The position numbers and the translations under genes are program-made. The notes under the pieces are model-generated. The model saw only the letters and a list, made by a program, of their open reading frames with translations, made no database searches and had not been told where the DNA came from. Source: Aggregatibacter sp. 2125159857 (GTDB lineage: Bacteria; Pseudomonadota; Gammaproteobacteria; Enterobacterales; Pasteurellaceae). Taken from it: a stretch of 64,000 nt of DNA. The stretch lies in assembly GCF_017798005.1 (NCBI RefSeq), contig NZ_CP072548.1, forward strand, positions 1,302,001 to 1,366,000. Reading direction: 5' to 3'. Of this stretch, positions 37,025 through 49,077 are shown one piece after another; positions within the stretch are counted from its first letter, which is position 1; each line of letters starts with the position of its first letter.

Positions 37025-39958
37025 ATGTCTTTTGTTGCTCAATTTGCCGATAAACTCCATTCTCTCGCCGAGGTTTTAATTCACTCTTTTCCGGAAAAAT
37101 TCGATTCCACTTTGTTTGAACAAATCGAACAACAAAGAGAAGATCTCGCAACGAATATCGGGCAAATGGCTGTGGCGGTGGCGATGTCGGATTTTGTGGC
37201 GGAGGCGTGGCAGAAACAGCCGGCGTTTTTAGCAAAATGTTGGGGAAAACTACCACACTTTGAGGACTGTGACCAGTACGCCGAGCGGTTAGATGAGGTA
37301 TTACAGCATGTGCAAACGGAAGAGCAACTTTACCGGGAATTACGTCTGTTTCGCGCCCGTGAAATGGTGAAGCTGAGTGTTTGTCAAAGTCTTAATTTCG
37401 CCACGGTGGAACAGGTTTTTATTCGCTTGTCGCAACTGGCGGAAAGTCTGATTATTGGTGCGCGCGATTGGCTTTATGCGCGGGCTTGTGAAGAAATGGG
37501 CACGCCGATGGATGCGCAGGGCAACGCGCAGCAGCTATATATTCTCGGCATGGGTAAACTGGGCGGCTTTGAGCTGAATTTTTCTTCCGACATTGATTTG
37601 ATTTTTACGTATCCAAGCCAAGGAGAAACCGTGGGTGCGCGCCGCAGCGTGGATAATGCGAAGTTTTTCACCCGTTTGGGGCAACGCTTGATTAACGCGT
37701 TGGATCAATACACCGCCGATGGTTTTGTGTACCGCACGGATATGCGTTTACGTCCCTTTGGGGATAGCGGCGCGCTGGCACTCAGTTTTAACGCCATGGA
37801 GCAGTATTATCAGGATCAAGGACGCGATTGGGAACGTTACGCCATGATCAAAGGTCGCATTTTAGGTGCGCAATCAACGGATCCCAATGTTGCCGTTTTA
37901 CAGAATTTATTGCGCCCGTTTGTATATCGTCGCTACATCGATTTCAGCGTGATTCAGGCGTTGCGTGAGATGAAACAAAAAATCGAACGGGAAGTGCGCC
38001 GCCGCAACCTCACCGATAACATCAAATTGGGCGCGGGCGGCATTCGTGAAATTGAGTTTATCGTGCAGGTTTTCCAGTTAATTCGCGGTGGACGGGAAAT
38101 TGCCTTGCAGCAGCACGAATTGCTGAATTTATTGCCGGAACTAAGCAGGCTGAATTTAATTTCCACCGAACAGGAATCCGATTTGCACCATGCCTATTTA
38201 TTTCTACGTCGCGCGGAAAATGTGCTGCAAGCCATCAAAGATCAACAAACCCAACAACTGCCAGACAATGAATTGGATCGTCAACGTTTAATCTTCGCCT
38301 GCGCGGAATTTACCCAATGGGGTGCGCAACAAGAAAGTGTTCCCGTCACCTACCCGATTCACGATTGGGCGAGTTTTCTCGCCGTGTTACAAGAACATCA
38401 GCGCAAAGTGCGGTCGGTTTTTCAGTCATTAATTGGTGATGAGCAAGAGGAAAACACATCGGAAAATGCGTGGGAAGATTTCCTCGAAACGGATTTTGAC
38501 GAACAAGAATTACTCAGCATTTTACAACAAAACGGTGTGCCGGAGGCGGAACAAGATGCGGTGTTGGATCGTCTGTTGCAATTTCGCAACGAATTGCCCC
38601 GTTATGCCATTGGTGTGCGCGGGCGGGCAGTGCTTAATCGCTTAATGCCAAACCTGCTGGAACAAGTTTTACACACGCCCAACAGCCCTGTTTTACTGCC
38701 ACGGATTTTGACGATTATTGAAAAAATCCTCACGCGCACCACTTACCTCGAACTGTTAGCAGAGAATCCGCAAGCCTTGACACAACTTATCGAACTTTGC
38801 GCCCAATCAAAATTTATTGCAGAACAAGTGGCGCGCCACCCGATTTTGCTCGATGAATTGCTCGATCAAAAATCCCTACGAAATCCATCGCACTTTACCG
38901 AGTACGCCTCAGAATTACAGCAATATTTATTGCGCCAGCCCGAAGATGACGAAGAACAATTTATCGACGGCTTGCGCCAGTTTAAGCACGCTGCCCTGCT
39001 CCGCATTGCCGCGGCCGATATTCTCGGTGTGTTGCCGGTAATGAAAGTGAGCGATCATCTCACCTATTTGGCTGAGGCGATTATCGGCGCGGTGGTCAAT
39101 TTGGCATGGCAACAAATCGCCGTGCGTTTTGGTGTGCCAGAACATTTGGCGGAAGGAGAGAAAAACTTCCTCGTGGTGGGTTACGGCAAATTGGGCGGCA
39201 TTGAATTAGGCTATAAATCTGACTTAGATCTCGTCTTCTTATACGATCCCGCCAACAACAGTCAAACCGTTGGCGGCAAAAAAGTCATCGACAGCAACCA
39301 ATTTTATTTACGTTTGGCCCAAAAAATCGTCAGTATTTTCAGCATGAATACCAGCGCCGGGATTTTATATGACGTAGATATGCGCCTACGCCCATCGGGC
39401 GATGCAGGATTGCTTGGTTGCTCTTTCGCCGCCTTTGAGAACTATCAGCTAAACGAAGCCTGGACCTGGGAAAAACAAGCCTTGGTGCGTAGCCGTGCGG
39501 TGTTCGGCGAACAGAAACTGCGGGACGAATTTGAAACCATTCGCCACAACGTGCTTTCTGCTCCGCGTGACTTAGTTCAACTGAAACACGATGTCTGCGA
39601 AATGCGGGAAAAAATGTATGAACATTTGGCAAAACATGATAATGCCCAATTCAATATTAAAACCGACCAAGGTGGCATCACAGACATTGAATTTATCGCA
39701 CAATATTTGGTGTTGGCGCATTCGCCGCGACAGCCCGCCCTCACCCGTTGGTCAGATAACGTGCGGATTTTCGAAATCATGGCAGAATACGGCGTGATTT
39801 CTGACGCCGACAGCGAACGTTTGAAACAATGTTATGTAGAGCTACGCAATCGTATTCACCATTTGAATTTGCTCGGTTTACCCTCTGTGGTGGACGGGTC
39901 GGAATTTTGTGCAGAAAGGGCGTTTGTGCGGGAGATTTGGAAGAAATTATTGGGATAA
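37025..39958 (+). CDS. glnE: Bifunctional glutamine synthetase adenylyltransferase/deadenylase
   Basis: GlnE adenylylates and deadenylylates glutamine synthetase in response to PII and glutamine. The 977-aa protein carries two nucleotidyltransferase domains with paired motifs: [20 protein letters not shown] in the N-terminal deadenylase and [20 protein letters not shown] in the C-terminal adenylylase. The length is normal. It begins the non-CRISPR sequence to the right of cas3, and uptake signals reappear here. Confidence 0.95.
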   Translation: MSFVAQFADKLHSLAEVLIHSFPEKFDSTLFEQIEQQREDLATNIGQMAVAVAMSDFVAEAWQKQPAFLAKCWGKLPHFEDCDQYAERLDEVLQHVQTEEQLYRELRLFRAREMVKLSVCQSLNFATVEQVFIRLSQLAESLIIGARDWLYARACEEMGTPMDAQGNAQQLYILGMGKLGGFELNFSSDIDLIFTYPSQGETVGARRSVDNAKFFTRLGQRLINALDQYTADGFVYRTDMRLRPFGDSGALALSFNAMEQYYQDQGRDWERYAMIKGRILGAQSTDPNVAVLQNLLRPFVYRRYIDFSVIQALREMKQKIEREVRRRNLTDNIKLGAGGIREIEFIVQVFQLIRGGREIALQQHELLNLLPELSRLNLISTEQESDLHHAYLFLRRAENVLQAIKDQQTQQLPDNELDRQRLIFACAEFTQWGAQQESVPVTYPIHDWASFLAVLQEHQRKVRSVFQSLIGDEQEENTSENAWEDFLETDFDEQELLSILQQNGVPEAEQDAVLDRLLQFRNELPRYAIGVRGRAVLNRLMPNLLEQVLHTPNSPVLLPRILTIIEKILTRTTYLELLAENPQALTQLIELCAQSKFIAEQVARHPILLDELLDQKSLRNPSHFTEYASELQQYLLRQPEDDEEQFIDGLRQFKHAALLRIAAADILGVLPVMKVSDHLTYLAEAIIGAVVNLAWQQIAVRFGVPEHLAEGEKNFLVVGYGKLGGIELGYKSDLDLVFLYDPANNSQTVGGKKVIDSNQFYLRLAQKIVSIFSMNTSAGILYDVDMRLRPSGDAGLLGCSFAAFENYQLNEAWTWEKQALVRSRAVFGEQKLRDEFETIRHNVLSAPRDLVQLKHDVCEMREKMYEHLAKHDNAQFNIKTDQGGITDIEFIAQYLVLAHSPRQPALTRWSDNVRIFEIMAEYGVISDADSERLKQCYVELRNRIHHLNLLGLPSVVDGSEFCAERAFVREIWKKLLG

Positions 39959-40051
39959 GACAAGTTTCTTTTTGGGGTAACATGCGGCTACGTTTTTATC
40001 ACCGTATTAAAAATTACTTTGAAAACTGACCGCACTTTTAGGCCGTGTTAG

Positions 40052-40076
40052 CGCCGATTTGTCATCAAAATCGGCG
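40052..40076. terminator. Hairpin between glnE and the DedA gene
   Basis: CGCCGATTT pairs with AAATCGGCG around a seven-base loop between converging genes. It has no clear U-run, so its terminator role is tentative. Confidence 0.4.
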
Positions 40077-40141
40077 GCTCTACTCTACGCTCTCATTGCT
40101 GGAGACACCCTCATCCCCTATCATCCCCTCGCAGGACTCAT

Positions 40142-40747
40142 TTAACTTTGTTGGGCTTTCTTGCGATTTTTATACCATTTCCAAACAAGATAAACCACAA
40201 GGAGCGCGATTAAGATATAAATCACTGATTGGCCTTTCTTAATTTGTGCGTGTAGCCAATCTAAATTGCTGGCACCGAAATCACCGAGATAAACCCAAAT
40301 TGGCACGGAAATAATCGCAGCACAGAAATCTAATAATACAAAACGTGTAAAACTCACCCGTCGGGTAATTCCGGCAACCATGTAAATCGGGGCGCGTAAA
40401 CCGGGTAGAAATCGTGCGACAAATAACACACGATTGCCATATTGATCGAATTTACTACGTACCATGCGCAAACGATCTAAAGTCAAAAAGCGACGAATAG
40501 GTCTAAAACGTAGCATTTTAGTACCATAAATGCGACCAAGCCAATACATCGTGCTATCGCCTAGCAACACACCAAGTAAACTTACGACCAACATGATGTG
40601 CACATTAGCATATCCCAAACCGGAAATAACGCCGCCGGAAACTAATGTAATATCTTCCGGAATCGGTACGCCAAAACCACAGATAATCAAAACAAATAAC
40701 ACGGCGAAATAACCGTAATTGCTAAAAAAATTAATCAGAAATTCCAT
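40142..40747 (-). CDS. DedA family membrane protein
   Basis: DedA proteins are inner-membrane proteins now linked to lipid carrier recycling, with the exact substrate varying. The 201-aa protein has the family motif FGVPIPEDITLVSGG, the central ARFLPGLRAPIYMVAG containing the conserved Arg, and four to five membrane segments ending in a basic KWYKNRKKA tail. It is a single gene converging with glnE. Confidence 0.88.
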   Translation of the reverse strand: MEFLINFFSNYGYFAVLFVLIICGFGVPIPEDITLVSGGVISGLGYANVHIMLVVSLLGVLLGDSTMYWLGRIYGTKMLRFRPIRRFLTLDRLRMVRSKFDQYGNRVLFVARFLPGLRAPIYMVAGITRRVSFTRFVLLDFCAAIISVPIWVYLGDFGASNLDWLHAQIKKGQSVIYILIALLVVYLVWKWYKNRKKAQQS

Positions 40748-40960
40748 GAATGAAAGCGCCCTAAAACTAAAAATAACCCACCCATTTTATCCCATCTTGC
40801 CTGAATATGGCTAGGAAAAAGTGCTTGATTGAGTTTGCATTACCTATACGAATTTATTATAATCGCCAACCTCAAAGTTCAGACTTTGAGCAAATTTTGT
40901 GAAATCGCTGGGTCGCCTGCGATTTTTATTCGTTTAAATCTTTAAAAAGAGAACACTAAA

Positions 40961-41248
40961 ATGGCATTTAAATTCAACGCTGAAGTTCGTACAGCGCAAG
41001 GTAAGGGTGCGAGCCGCCGCCTGCGTCACAACGGTCAAATCCCGGCTATCGTTTATGGTGGCAAGGAAGAGCCTGTATCTATCATTTTAAGTCATGATGA
41101 ACTAAACAATGCGCAAGCGCATGATTCTTTCTATTCTGACGTCATCACATTAGTGATTGATGGTAAAGAGGTGGCTGTGAAAGTGCAAGCAATGCAACGT
41201 CACCCATTTAAGCCGAAACTTGTGCACATTGACTTCAAACGTGCATAA
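40961..41248 (+). CDS. rplY: 50S ribosomal protein L25
   Basis: L25 binds 5S rRNA. The 95-aa single-domain form starts [20 protein letters not shown] and contains IPAIVYGG, matching the short gamma-proteobacterial type. It has its own terminator. The upstream 210 bases contain a GC-rich palindrome-like stretch near 40905-40925, possibly part of its leader. Confidence 0.95.
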   Translation: MAFKFNAEVRTAQGKGASRRLRHNGQIPAIVYGGKEEPVSIILSHDELNNAQAHDSFYSDVITLVIDGKEVAVKVQAMQRHPFKPKLVHIDFKRA

Positions 41249-41255
41249 TTGATAA

Positions 41256-41279
41256 AAACTCCAGATGGCCTCTGGAGTT
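41256..41279 (+). terminator. rplY terminator
   Basis: AACTCCAGA / TCTGGAGTT with a five-base loop is followed by TTCTTT, just after the stop. Confidence 0.85.
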
Positions 41280-41314
41280 TTCTTTATATACCACTATTAC
41301 ATAAAGGATAGATT

Positions 41315-41818
41315 ATGAAAAAATTAATTAAATTTGGTGCTGTTGCTTTATTTGCTGTTTTTTTGGCTGCTTGTGATAAAGCGGTAGATCCTGCAGTTGA
41401 AACGGCTGATTATAATGCGTTAATTGAATGGAACAGAAACCAAGAGCAAACACAGCTACAATCCCAACAAAAATTCCAACAAGATCTTATGGTGGCGGTA
41501 CAAGCCAAAGACAATAAAAAGATCCAAGAAGCGATTGATACCTTTAATAACTCTGTAAAAAACACAATTGCTAGCTTAGAATCGTTAAAAATTCAATCTG
41601 CTTCAATTAATGAAGTCAAAGAACAAACAAAAACCGTGCTTAGCTTAGCAAGCGATTTATTGGTTGATCAAGCGAATGTGAGCTTAAGCGAGCCAACGGA
41701 AGAACAACAAAAAGCTTATTTAGCAAAAGCAGAAAAATTAAAAGATGCCATGGCGAAACTACAAGAGCAAAGCCTTGCATTAGAGAAAAAATTTAATGGA
41801 AATGCTAAAGCACAATAA
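41315..41818 (+). CDS. Putative lipoprotein with coiled coil
   Basis: The 167-aa protein has a type II signal peptide: MKKLIKFGAVALFAVFLAAC, with lipobox LAAC and Cys20, followed by Asp, which in enteric bacteria favours inner-membrane retention. The mature part is rich in Gln, Lys and Glu and is predicted to be helical and coiled-coil (QSQQKFQQDLMVAVQAKD). I do not recognise a family. It is a single gene between rplY and a strong shared terminator. Confidence 0.75.
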   Translation: MKKLIKFGAVALFAVFLAACDKAVDPAVETADYNALIEWNRNQEQTQLQSQQKFQQDLMVAVQAKDNKKIQEAIDTFNNSVKNTIASLESLKIQSASINEVKEQTKTVLSLASDLLVDQANVSLSEPTEEQQKAYLAKAEKLKDAMAKLQEQSLALEKKFNGNAKAQ

Positions 41819-41841
41819 TTCTGCTTAAGCCAATCTCCATA

Positions 41842-41877
41842 AAAAATCCCCTTTTCGTAACGAATAAGGGGATTTTT
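41842..41877. terminator. Bidirectional terminator between the lipoprotein gene and asnS
   Basis: AAAAATCCCCTT pairs with AAGGGGATTTTT, with an inner TTCG/CGAA pairing. It serves both converging genes. Confidence 0.85.
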
Positions 41878-41892
41878 ATTTCTTGTTAGAAA

Positions 41893-43296
41893 TTAGAAGT
41901 TTGCGTTGCGTGGTGCACGTGGGAATGGAATCACATCACGAATGTTTTGCAACCCTGTCACATAAACAATGAGACGTTCAAAACCTAAACCAAAGCCGGA
42001 ATGCGGCACAGTGCCATAACGGCGTAAATCGCGGTACCACCAATAATCTTCAGGGTTTAAGCCCATTTCTTCCATGCGTTTATCTAGCACATCTAAACGT
42101 TCTTCACGTTGTGAACCACCAATGATTTCACCAATTCCCGGTGCTAACACATCCATCGCAGCAACGGTTTTTCCATCATCGTTTAAACGCATATAGAAGG
42201 CTTTAATGTCTTTTGGATAGTTTTTCACCACAACAGGCGATTTGAAATATTCTTCCGCTAAATAGCGTTCATGTTCGGAAGAAAGGTCAATTCCCCAAGA
42301 AACCGGGAATTCAAAGGTTTTTCCGGATTTCAATAAAATCTCAATGGCATCGGTGTAATCTACTTGGGAGAAATCGGAATGAATGAAACGTTCCAAGCGA
42401 TTAATGACATCGCTGTCAACATGTTTAGCAAAGAATTCCAAGTCATCACGACGTTCTGTTAAGACTGCACGGAAAACATATTTCAACATATCTTCAGCAA
42501 GTTTTGCGTTGTCGGCGAGCGTTGCGAAAGCCACTTCCGGTTCAATCATCCAGAATTCTGCTAAGTGACGGGTTGTGTTGGAATTTTCAGCGCGGAACGT
42601 TGGGCCAAACGTATAGATTTTACTTAATGCACAAGCGTAAGTTTCACCGTTTAATTGACCGGATACAGTTAAGAATGATTCTTTACCAAAGAAATCTTGG
42701 CTAAAATCCACCGCACCTTTATCTGTGCGTGGCAAGTTTTCTAAATCTAACGTAGAAACACGGAACATTTCGCCCGCACCTTCCGTATCGGAAGCGGTGA
42801 TTAACGGCGTTGCCACCCAATAGAAACCTTGCTCGTGGAAGAAGCGATGAATGGCTTGAGCCAAACAATGACGTACACGTGCAACGGCACCGATAATATT
42901 CGTGCGAGGGCGAAGGTGTGCAACTTCCCGTAAATATTCGATTGAATGGCGTTTTGCTGCCATTGGGTAGGTTTCCGGATCTTCAACCCAACCGGTGACT
43001 TCCACCTTCTCTGCTTGTAACTCAACAGCTTGACCTTCAGCCGGCGATTCAACCACTGTCCCTGTTACAATGACGGAACAACCGGTAGTTAAACGCAATA
43101 CTTCAGATTCATAATTAACGATATCATTATTTACGATGGCTTGGATAGGTGCAAAGCAGGAGCCGTCATAAACGGCAAGGAAAGATAGGCCTGCTTTAGA
43201 ATCGCGACGGGTGCGTACCCAACCGCGTACAGTCACTTTCTCGCCAATTGCGATTTTGCCCTGTAGCACATCTACAATTGATGCAATTTTTGTCAT
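41893..43296 (-). CDS. asnS: Asparaginyl-tRNA synthetase
   Basis: The 467-aa class IIb synthetase has the N-terminal OB-fold anticodon-binding domain ([19 protein letters not shown]), class II motif 2 around [19 protein letters not shown], and motif 3 in [15 protein letters not shown]. It is a single gene, divergent from bioD. Confidence 0.96.
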   Translation of the reverse strand: MTKIASIVDVLQGKIAIGEKVTVRGWVRTRRDSKAGLSFLAVYDGSCFAPIQAIVNNDIVNYESEVLRLTTGCSVIVTGTVVESPAEGQAVELQAEKVEVTGWVEDPETYPMAAKRHSIEYLREVAHLRPRTNIIGAVARVRHCLAQAIHRFFHEQGFYWVATPLITASDTEGAGEMFRVSTLDLENLPRTDKGAVDFSQDFFGKESFLTVSGQLNGETYACALSKIYTFGPTFRAENSNTTRHLAEFWMIEPEVAFATLADNAKLAEDMLKYVFRAVLTERRDDLEFFAKHVDSDVINRLERFIHSDFSQVDYTDAIEILLKSGKTFEFPVSWGIDLSSEHERYLAEEYFKSPVVVKNYPKDIKAFYMRLNDDGKTVAAMDVLAPGIGEIIGGSQREERLDVLDKRMEEMGLNPEDYWWYRDLRRYGTVPHSGFGLGFERLIVYVTGLQNIRDVIPFPRAPRNANF

Positions 43297-43603
43297 ATAT
43301 ACCTCAAATTTAATCCATTTTTCTAGAACTGCACTAGTTTACCTTAAGTTAGAAAATTTACCAAAATCTATTGATGCTTTTATTTTTTAAGGCAATGCGG
43401 ATAGTGAACACACCTCATTTTGATCAAAATCCTTCCTGATTAATCCGTATTTATTTTGATGACATAAAAGCATAAATAATCGGGATATCTTCATGCATTT
43501 TATGCAAAAAGATCGATAAATTTATTAAATATTGTTTTATCTCAAAATAACATCACCCTTTTTCATCTAGAATCTCACGACTAAAGTAGAAAAGAGGATG
43601 ATG
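43297..43603. promoter_or_regulatory. asnS / bioD divergent intergenic region with a 14-base palindrome
   Basis: This AT-rich 307-base gap contains the perfect palindrome ATTTTGATCAAAAT (43417-43430), which could be an operator; its inner TTGATCAA is not spaced like FNR. No further gene is seen. GAGG lies before the triple ATG of bioD. Confidence 0.35.
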
Positions 43604-44332
43604 ATGAGTAGTTTTTTTATCACAGGAACTGATACGAATGTTGGCAAAACGATTGTAACACGTGCAATCATGCAAGCTTTGCAAAAAGCGGGCATTCAAG
43701 TCGTTGGGTACAAGCCAATTGCATTCGGGCAAGATGAACCGATATATTCGCTGAAGTCTTTGCAGGAAGAAAGTGACTATGAAACGAAAGATAATTCTGA
43801 TGTTCTAACGTTGATGAATAGCACAAGCGAAAATGTTACCTATGAAGAAGTCAATAGTTACACGTTCTTGCATACGATCCCTATTTTAACAGAAGAAAGT
43901 CAACGAGTTAAAATCGAGAAGCTGAATGCAGATTTGGCACGGCTATCCGCCAAATATTCTTCGGTTGCTGTCGAAGGGGCTTTCGGTTGGTTGACGCCCA
44001 TTAATAAAGACTATAGTTTTGCCGACTGGGTTGCTGAACACAATATGCCAACTATTGTCGTGGTGGGAATTAAAGAAGGCTGTATTAATCATGCCTTATT
44101 GACTGTGCAATCAATACTTAGCAAGAATCTGCCATTATTGGGATGGGTTGCAAATCGAATTAACCCCGGCCTCGGTCATTATGCTGAAATTATTGAAACG
44201 TTAAAACAAAAAATAGATGCGCCATTGCTCGGTGAAATTGCCTATATTCATCGACCTGAAGAACAAGACTTAAGCCACTTTATTACAGGGCTTGACCGAT
44301 TGACGTATATGCGAACAGAATGGGTCGCATAA
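43604..44332 (+). CDS. bioD: Dethiobiotin synthetase
   Basis: BioD closes the ureido ring of biotin using CO2 and ATP. The 242-aa protein has the P-loop [14 protein letters not shown], an acidic segment [11 protein letters not shown] in the place of the usual VEGAGG, and GWVANRIN. Three tandem ATGs occur; the third is chosen because GAGG lies six bases before it. It is separated from other bio genes here. Confidence 0.9.
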   Translation: MSSFFITGTDTNVGKTIVTRAIMQALQKAGIQVVGYKPIAFGQDEPIYSLKSLQEESDYETKDNSDVLTLMNSTSENVTYEEVNSYTFLHTIPILTEESQRVKIEKLNADLARLSAKYSSVAVEGAFGWLTPINKDYSFADWVAEHNMPTIVVVGIKEGCINHALLTVQSILSKNLPLLGWVANRINPGLGHYAEIIETLKQKIDAPLLGEIAYIHRPEEQDLSHFITGLDRLTYMRTEWVA

Positions 44333-44366
44333 AAACGGTAAACAGCAGAAAACACGGTGAAGACTC

Positions 44367-44432
44367 AGTGCGGTAAAAGATTAAGTGCGGTAAAAAATTA
44401 AGTGCAGTGAACATTAAGTGCGGTGAAAATTA
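44367..44432. repeat. Four tandem copies of an uptake-signal-containing 16-17-base unit
   Basis: The units begin at 44367, 44384, 44401 and 44417. Each starts AGTGCGGT or a one-base variant (AGTGCAGT in the third), followed by an A-rich tail ending ATTA. Uptake signals are normally dispersed; direct tandem copies are unusual. Confidence 0.75.
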
Positions 44433-44460
44433 ACCATATTTAATCGATTTCATCAAAAAC

Positions 44461-44490
44461 AGAAGGCTTAGTAAACTTACTAAGCCTTCT
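44461..44490. terminator. Terminator between bioD and pykA
   Basis: AGAAGGCTTAGTAA pairs with TTACTAAGCCTTCT, followed by T-rich sequence on the rightward side. It can serve both converging genes. Confidence 0.8.
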
Positions 44491-44497
44491 TTAGCAA

Positions 44498-45937
44498 TTA
44501 CTCTACTGTCAAAATACGGCAGGTATTTGAACCGCTGTCTGCAAATTCTGCCCCTTGAGTTAATAACACTACATCCCCTGCCATTAAGAAGCCTTTATCT
44601 TTTAACAAGGAAATCGCTTTTTGCGCCCCTTCCATTGTGCGGCTGATGTCATCATAAAGCACCGGTGTTACACCGCGATATAACGCACACAAATTTAAGG
44701 TTTCTTGGTGACGAGATAACGCAAAAATAGGCAAACCGGAACTGATTCGAGACATTAACAATGGCGTACGACCACTACTACTCATGGCAATAATAGCACT
44801 CACCCCTTTCATATGATTCGCTGCGAACATCGCCGACATTGCAATCGTTTCCTCAATATCATCAAATTCGACATTTATACGATGGTGTGACACGCTGGCT
44901 CCCGGCATTTTTTCTGCCCCTAAGCACACTTTTGCCATAGACGCCACTGTTTCCGCTGGATATTGACCAGCAGCCGTTTCCGCAGACAGCATAACTGCGT
45001 CAGTACCGTCTAATACGGCATTTGCCACGTCCATAACTTCTGCGCGGGTTGGCATTGGATTGCTGATCATCGATTCCATCATTTGTGTTGCAGTAATCAC
45101 CACACGATTTAATTGACGAGAACGACGAATCAATTTTTTCTGAACGGCGACTAATTCCGGATCACCGATTTCAACCCCTAAGTCCCCGCGGGCAACCATG
45201 ATAACATCAGACGCTAAAATGATGTCATCCATCGCTTCATCGGTAGCTACCGCTTCGGCACGTTCCACTTTAGCAACGATTTTTGCATTCAAGCCGGCGT
45301 CTCTCGCTAATTGACGGGCATAATTTAAGTCCTCGCCGGAACGTGGGAAAGAAACGGCCAAATAATCCACCCCAATACGGGCAGCGGTGATAATATCGGC
45401 TTTATCTTTCTCAGTTAGTGCATCAGCTGATAACCCCCCACCTAATTTATTGATACCTTTATTATTTGATAAAGGTCCACCAACGGTTACCTCAGTGAAA
45501 ACTTTTGCGCCTTCGGTGGATAACACTTTTAATTGAACGCGACCATCGTCTAATAAAAGAATATCGCCCGGTACGACATCTTGAGGTAAGGTTTTATAGT
45601 CTAAACCAACCACTTCTTGTGTTCCCTCACCTTTCGGTAACTCAGCATCTAAAACAAATTTGTCGCCGATATTTAAGAAAATTTTACCGTCTTTAAAGGT
45701 AGATACCCGAATTTTCGGGCCTTGTAAGTCACCTAAGATCGCAACCGTTTTTCCTAATTTCTTCGCTATTTCGCGTACTTTCTCAGCACGGGCAATATGG
45801 TCTTCCGGTGTGCCATGCGAGAAGTTCATGCGCACGACATTCGCCCCAGCGGCAATAATTTTTTCCAAATTGTTACCACGGTCGGTTGCCGGCCCCATAG
45901 TACATACAATTTTCGTTCTTCTGAGTCTTCTAGACAT
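44498..45937 (-). CDS. pykA: Pyruvate kinase (PykA type)
   Basis: Pyruvate kinase makes pyruvate and ATP from phosphoenolpyruvate. The 479-aa protein has [24 protein letters not shown], the family signature with the active lysine in [11 protein letters not shown], and [12 protein letters not shown]. Length and [11 protein letters not shown] start fit PykA (the AMP-activated type) rather than PykF. The upstream region has a perfect TATAAT (46022-46027), a hairpin in the leader (45982-46004) and a CRP-like site. Confidence 0.95.
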   Translation of the reverse strand: MSRRLRRTKIVCTMGPATDRGNNLEKIIAAGANVVRMNFSHGTPEDHIARAEKVREIAKKLGKTVAILGDLQGPKIRVSTFKDGKIFLNIGDKFVLDAELPKGEGTQEVVGLDYKTLPQDVVPGDILLLDDGRVQLKVLSTEGAKVFTEVTVGGPLSNNKGINKLGGGLSADALTEKDKADIITAARIGVDYLAVSFPRSGEDLNYARQLARDAGLNAKIVAKVERAEAVATDEAMDDIILASDVIMVARGDLGVEIGDPELVAVQKKLIRRSRQLNRVVITATQMMESMISNPMPTRAEVMDVANAVLDGTDAVMLSAETAAGQYPAETVASMAKVCLGAEKMPGASVSHHRINVEFDDIEETIAMSAMFAANHMKGVSAIIAMSSSGRTPLLMSRISSGLPIFALSRHQETLNLCALYRGVTPVLYDDISRTMEGAQKAISLLKDKGFLMAGDVVLLTQGAEFADSGSNTCRILTVE

Positions 45938-46038
45938 TAAAATTCTCCGTAACTATTTGTATTATAAAATTTTTATTAATATGTGCGATGACTTCATCAT
46001 CACATAAAAAAACTGCGTCGCATTATACGCCTAAAATA

Positions 46039-46060
46039 AAATTAGATCGAGATCACATTT
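46039..46060. promoter_or_regulatory. CRP-like site upstream of pykA
   Basis: On the minus strand it reads AAATGTGATCT then CGATCTAATTT, matching the 22-base CRP consensus at 19 positions. It is centred about 22 bases upstream of the pykA -10 box, near -34 or -35, so it overlaps the -35 region and could repress or reposition polymerase. It is also upstream of rnd. Confidence 0.55.
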
Positions 46061-46205
46061 TAGAAATGACGTGGTTGATTTGCCCATAACATACCGCATT
46101 CTCATGATTACACCACGGCACCATTGGCTACCTTTTATACCTAAAGAAAGGTTGACCTGACATAAATTCCACGCTAAGGTGCCCGCCCGAATTTCTCTCG
46201 ACATG

Positions 46206-46234
46206 TTAAAATTGCTTAACCCTGACTTTATAAT
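46206..46234 (+). promoter_or_regulatory. rnd promoter
   Basis: TTAAAA, a 17-base spacer and a perfect TATAAT (46229-46234) lie only 11 bases before the rnd ATG. The predicted transcript would have a leader of about five bases. Confidence 0.5.
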
Positions 46235-46245
46235 CGAATAGACAT

Positions 46246-47397
46246 ATGATTTCTCAACCCAAAGAATGCCAAAATCCACCGCACTTTAAACTCATTACTG
46301 AAGATAGCGCCTTGGCAGAGGTTTGCGCATTCGCTAGACAGCAAAGTGCGGTGGCTTTAGACACTGAATTTGTTCGCACCCGAACCCTTTACCCTCAGCT
46401 TGGCTTAGTTCAGCTCTACGCCGGTGATGAGGTAGCACTCATCGACCCAACAACGATTCAAGATTTTTCCCCTTTCATTGCCTTACTTGCCGATGACTAC
46501 GTGACCAAAGTGTTACATGCCTGCGGAGAAGATCTGGAAGTTTTTCAACACACTTTCCAACAACTCCCCCAACCGATGTGTGATACCCAAGTAATGGCTA
46601 ATTTTTTAGGCTTTGCGAATTCACCGGGATTTGCCACATTGGTGCAACATTATTTCCAAATTGAAATTGATAAAGGTGCTTCCCGTACCGATTGGTTGGC
46701 TCGTCCGTTATCAGATACCCAATTGCGCTATGCGGCAGCGGATGTATGGTATTTGTTGCCGTTATATCAACAAATGCAAGCCCAACTGGCACAAACCGAG
46801 TGGCAAAGTGCGGTCAAAAATGAATGTGAATTTTTGCTCAATAAACGCGCACACTCAGGGAAAGATCCTGACACCGCTTATTTTGCGATTCCAAATGCTT
46901 GGAAGCTCAATTCATTGGAATTAGTGCGATTAAAAATTCTCGCCAAATGGCGTACGCAAGAAGCCATGAAACGGGATCTTGCGTTAAATTTCGTGGTGCG
47001 TTCAGAAAATTTATGGGCGGTGGCAAAATATAATCCGAAAAGCACCTCAGCATTGTTAGAACTCGGGTTGAGCACATCAGAAGTGCGAATTCATGGTAAA
47101 AAACTCTTACAGTTGCTTGAACAGGTTAAGCGTATCGATCCCAAGGATTATCCTCCAATGATTCAGCGGTTAACTGATGATCCGCGCTATAAAACGGCCC
47201 TGAAAGCCTTGCAACAGAAACTCAAGGAAATTACCCCTAAAAACTTACCGCAAGAGTTAATTGCAAGCCGACGTAGCTTAGAAAATTTAATGAAATGGCA
47301 TTGGTTAAACGCCTCTAAAGAGGATCTCCCAGAGTTATTACAAGGTTGGCGAAAACCTTTTGGCGATGCGTTATTAAATGTACTGAAAACCCTTTAA
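46246..47397 (+). CDS. rnd: Ribonuclease D
   Basis: RNase D trims tRNA 3' ends. The 383-aa protein has the DEDDy exonuclease residues: Asp and Glu in ALDTEFVRTRTLYPQLG, Asp in HACGEDLEVF, and Tyr/Asp in YAAADVWYLLPLY, followed by HRDC domains. The N-terminal NPPHFK is encoded by an uptake signal. No ribosome site precedes the ATG, and no later ATG fits, so it may be leaderless. Confidence 0.93.
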   Translation: MISQPKECQNPPHFKLITEDSALAEVCAFARQQSAVALDTEFVRTRTLYPQLGLVQLYAGDEVALIDPTTIQDFSPFIALLADDYVTKVLHACGEDLEVFQHTFQQLPQPMCDTQVMANFLGFANSPGFATLVQHYFQIEIDKGASRTDWLARPLSDTQLRYAAADVWYLLPLYQQMQAQLAQTEWQSAVKNECEFLLNKRAHSGKDPDTAYFAIPNAWKLNSLELVRLKILAKWRTQEAMKRDLALNFVVRSENLWAVAKYNPKSTSALLELGLSTSEVRIHGKKLLQLLEQVKRIDPKDYPPMIQRLTDDPRYKTALKALQQKLKEITPKNLPQELIASRRSLENLMKWHWLNASKEDLPELLQGWRKPFGDALLNVLKTL

Positions 47398-47421
47398 ATT
47401 GCGAGAGAGAAATGGAAAGTA

Positions 47422-47447
47422 AAAGCGCCACTTAACTGCGGCGCTTT
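47422..47447. terminator. Bidirectional terminator between rnd and metF
   Basis: AAAGCGCC / GGCGCTTT is followed by ATTTAA on the rightward side, between converging genes. Confidence 0.7.
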
Positions 47448-47459
47448 ATTTAAGGAGAT

Positions 47460-48353
<894 letters not shown>

Positions 48354-48576
48354 TTATTTATAGCCAAGAATACTACTTCCGTAAGTTAAACGGAAAGCGC
48401 ATATGTGTCAATTTTAAATATTTTATTATTTTTATGAATTTAATTCATAAAAATGTTAAGGATAATGTCATTTAAAAAAGATCACCTAAAGAAGTTATAA
48501 AAATTGTGTCTTTATTTCATAAACAGCATGAATTGAGTTTTTTTTAAGCAGTTGATTTAAATTTTAGAAATTTCAT

Positions 48577-48604
48577 TTGACTCCCATTCATAAATGCGTA
48601 AAAT
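48577..48604 (+). promoter_or_regulatory. tRNA operon promoter
   Basis: TTGACT, a 16-base spacer and TAAAAT are followed by a GC-rich discriminator GCGCCACG, as in stringently controlled stable-RNA promoters. It lies 34 bases before tRNA-Gly. Confidence 0.7.
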
Positions 48605-48637
48605 GCGCCACGTTGTTTAGCGTTGCTAGATAATTAT

Positions 48638-48713
<76 letters not shown>

Positions 48714-48714
48714 A

Positions 48715-48801
48715 GCCCGAGTGGTGGAATCGGTAGACACAAGGGATTTAAAATCCCTCGCCTTTCGAGGCGTGCCAGTTCAAGTCTGGCCTCGGGCACC
48801 A
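48715..48801 (+). tRNA. tRNA-Leu (TAA)
   Basis: The sequence starts GCCCGAGTGGTGGAATCGG, has anticodon TAA in GGGATTTAAAATCCC, a long variable arm, and ends CCA. It begins one base after tRNA-Gly. Confidence 0.96.
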
Positions 48802-48850
48802 TTTTAAAGATAATCTATTCTTTAAAACCCTCCAAATAAATCATATCGTT

Positions 48851-48926
48851 GGGTCGTTAGCTCAGTCGGTAGAGCAGCGGACTTTTAATCCGTTGGTCGA
48901 AGGTTCGAATCCTTCACGACCCACCA
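48851..48926 (+). tRNA. tRNA-Lys (TTT)
   Basis: The sequence starts GGGTCGTTAGCTCAGTCGG, has anticodon TTT in CGGACTTTTAATCCG, and ends CCA. It lies 49 bases after tRNA-Leu. Confidence 0.96.
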
Positions 48927-49077
48927 AATTCACTAGCTCTAAATCTATTATTCAAGTCAATATCTCCTAAATTAAAATACTTTAATACTCATTATTATAA
49001 TGCTTTAAATTTAATCACATTCTCCCCTCTACCCCACTTGAAAAACACATAAAATTCCACCTTTCTTCAAGTCTCTA

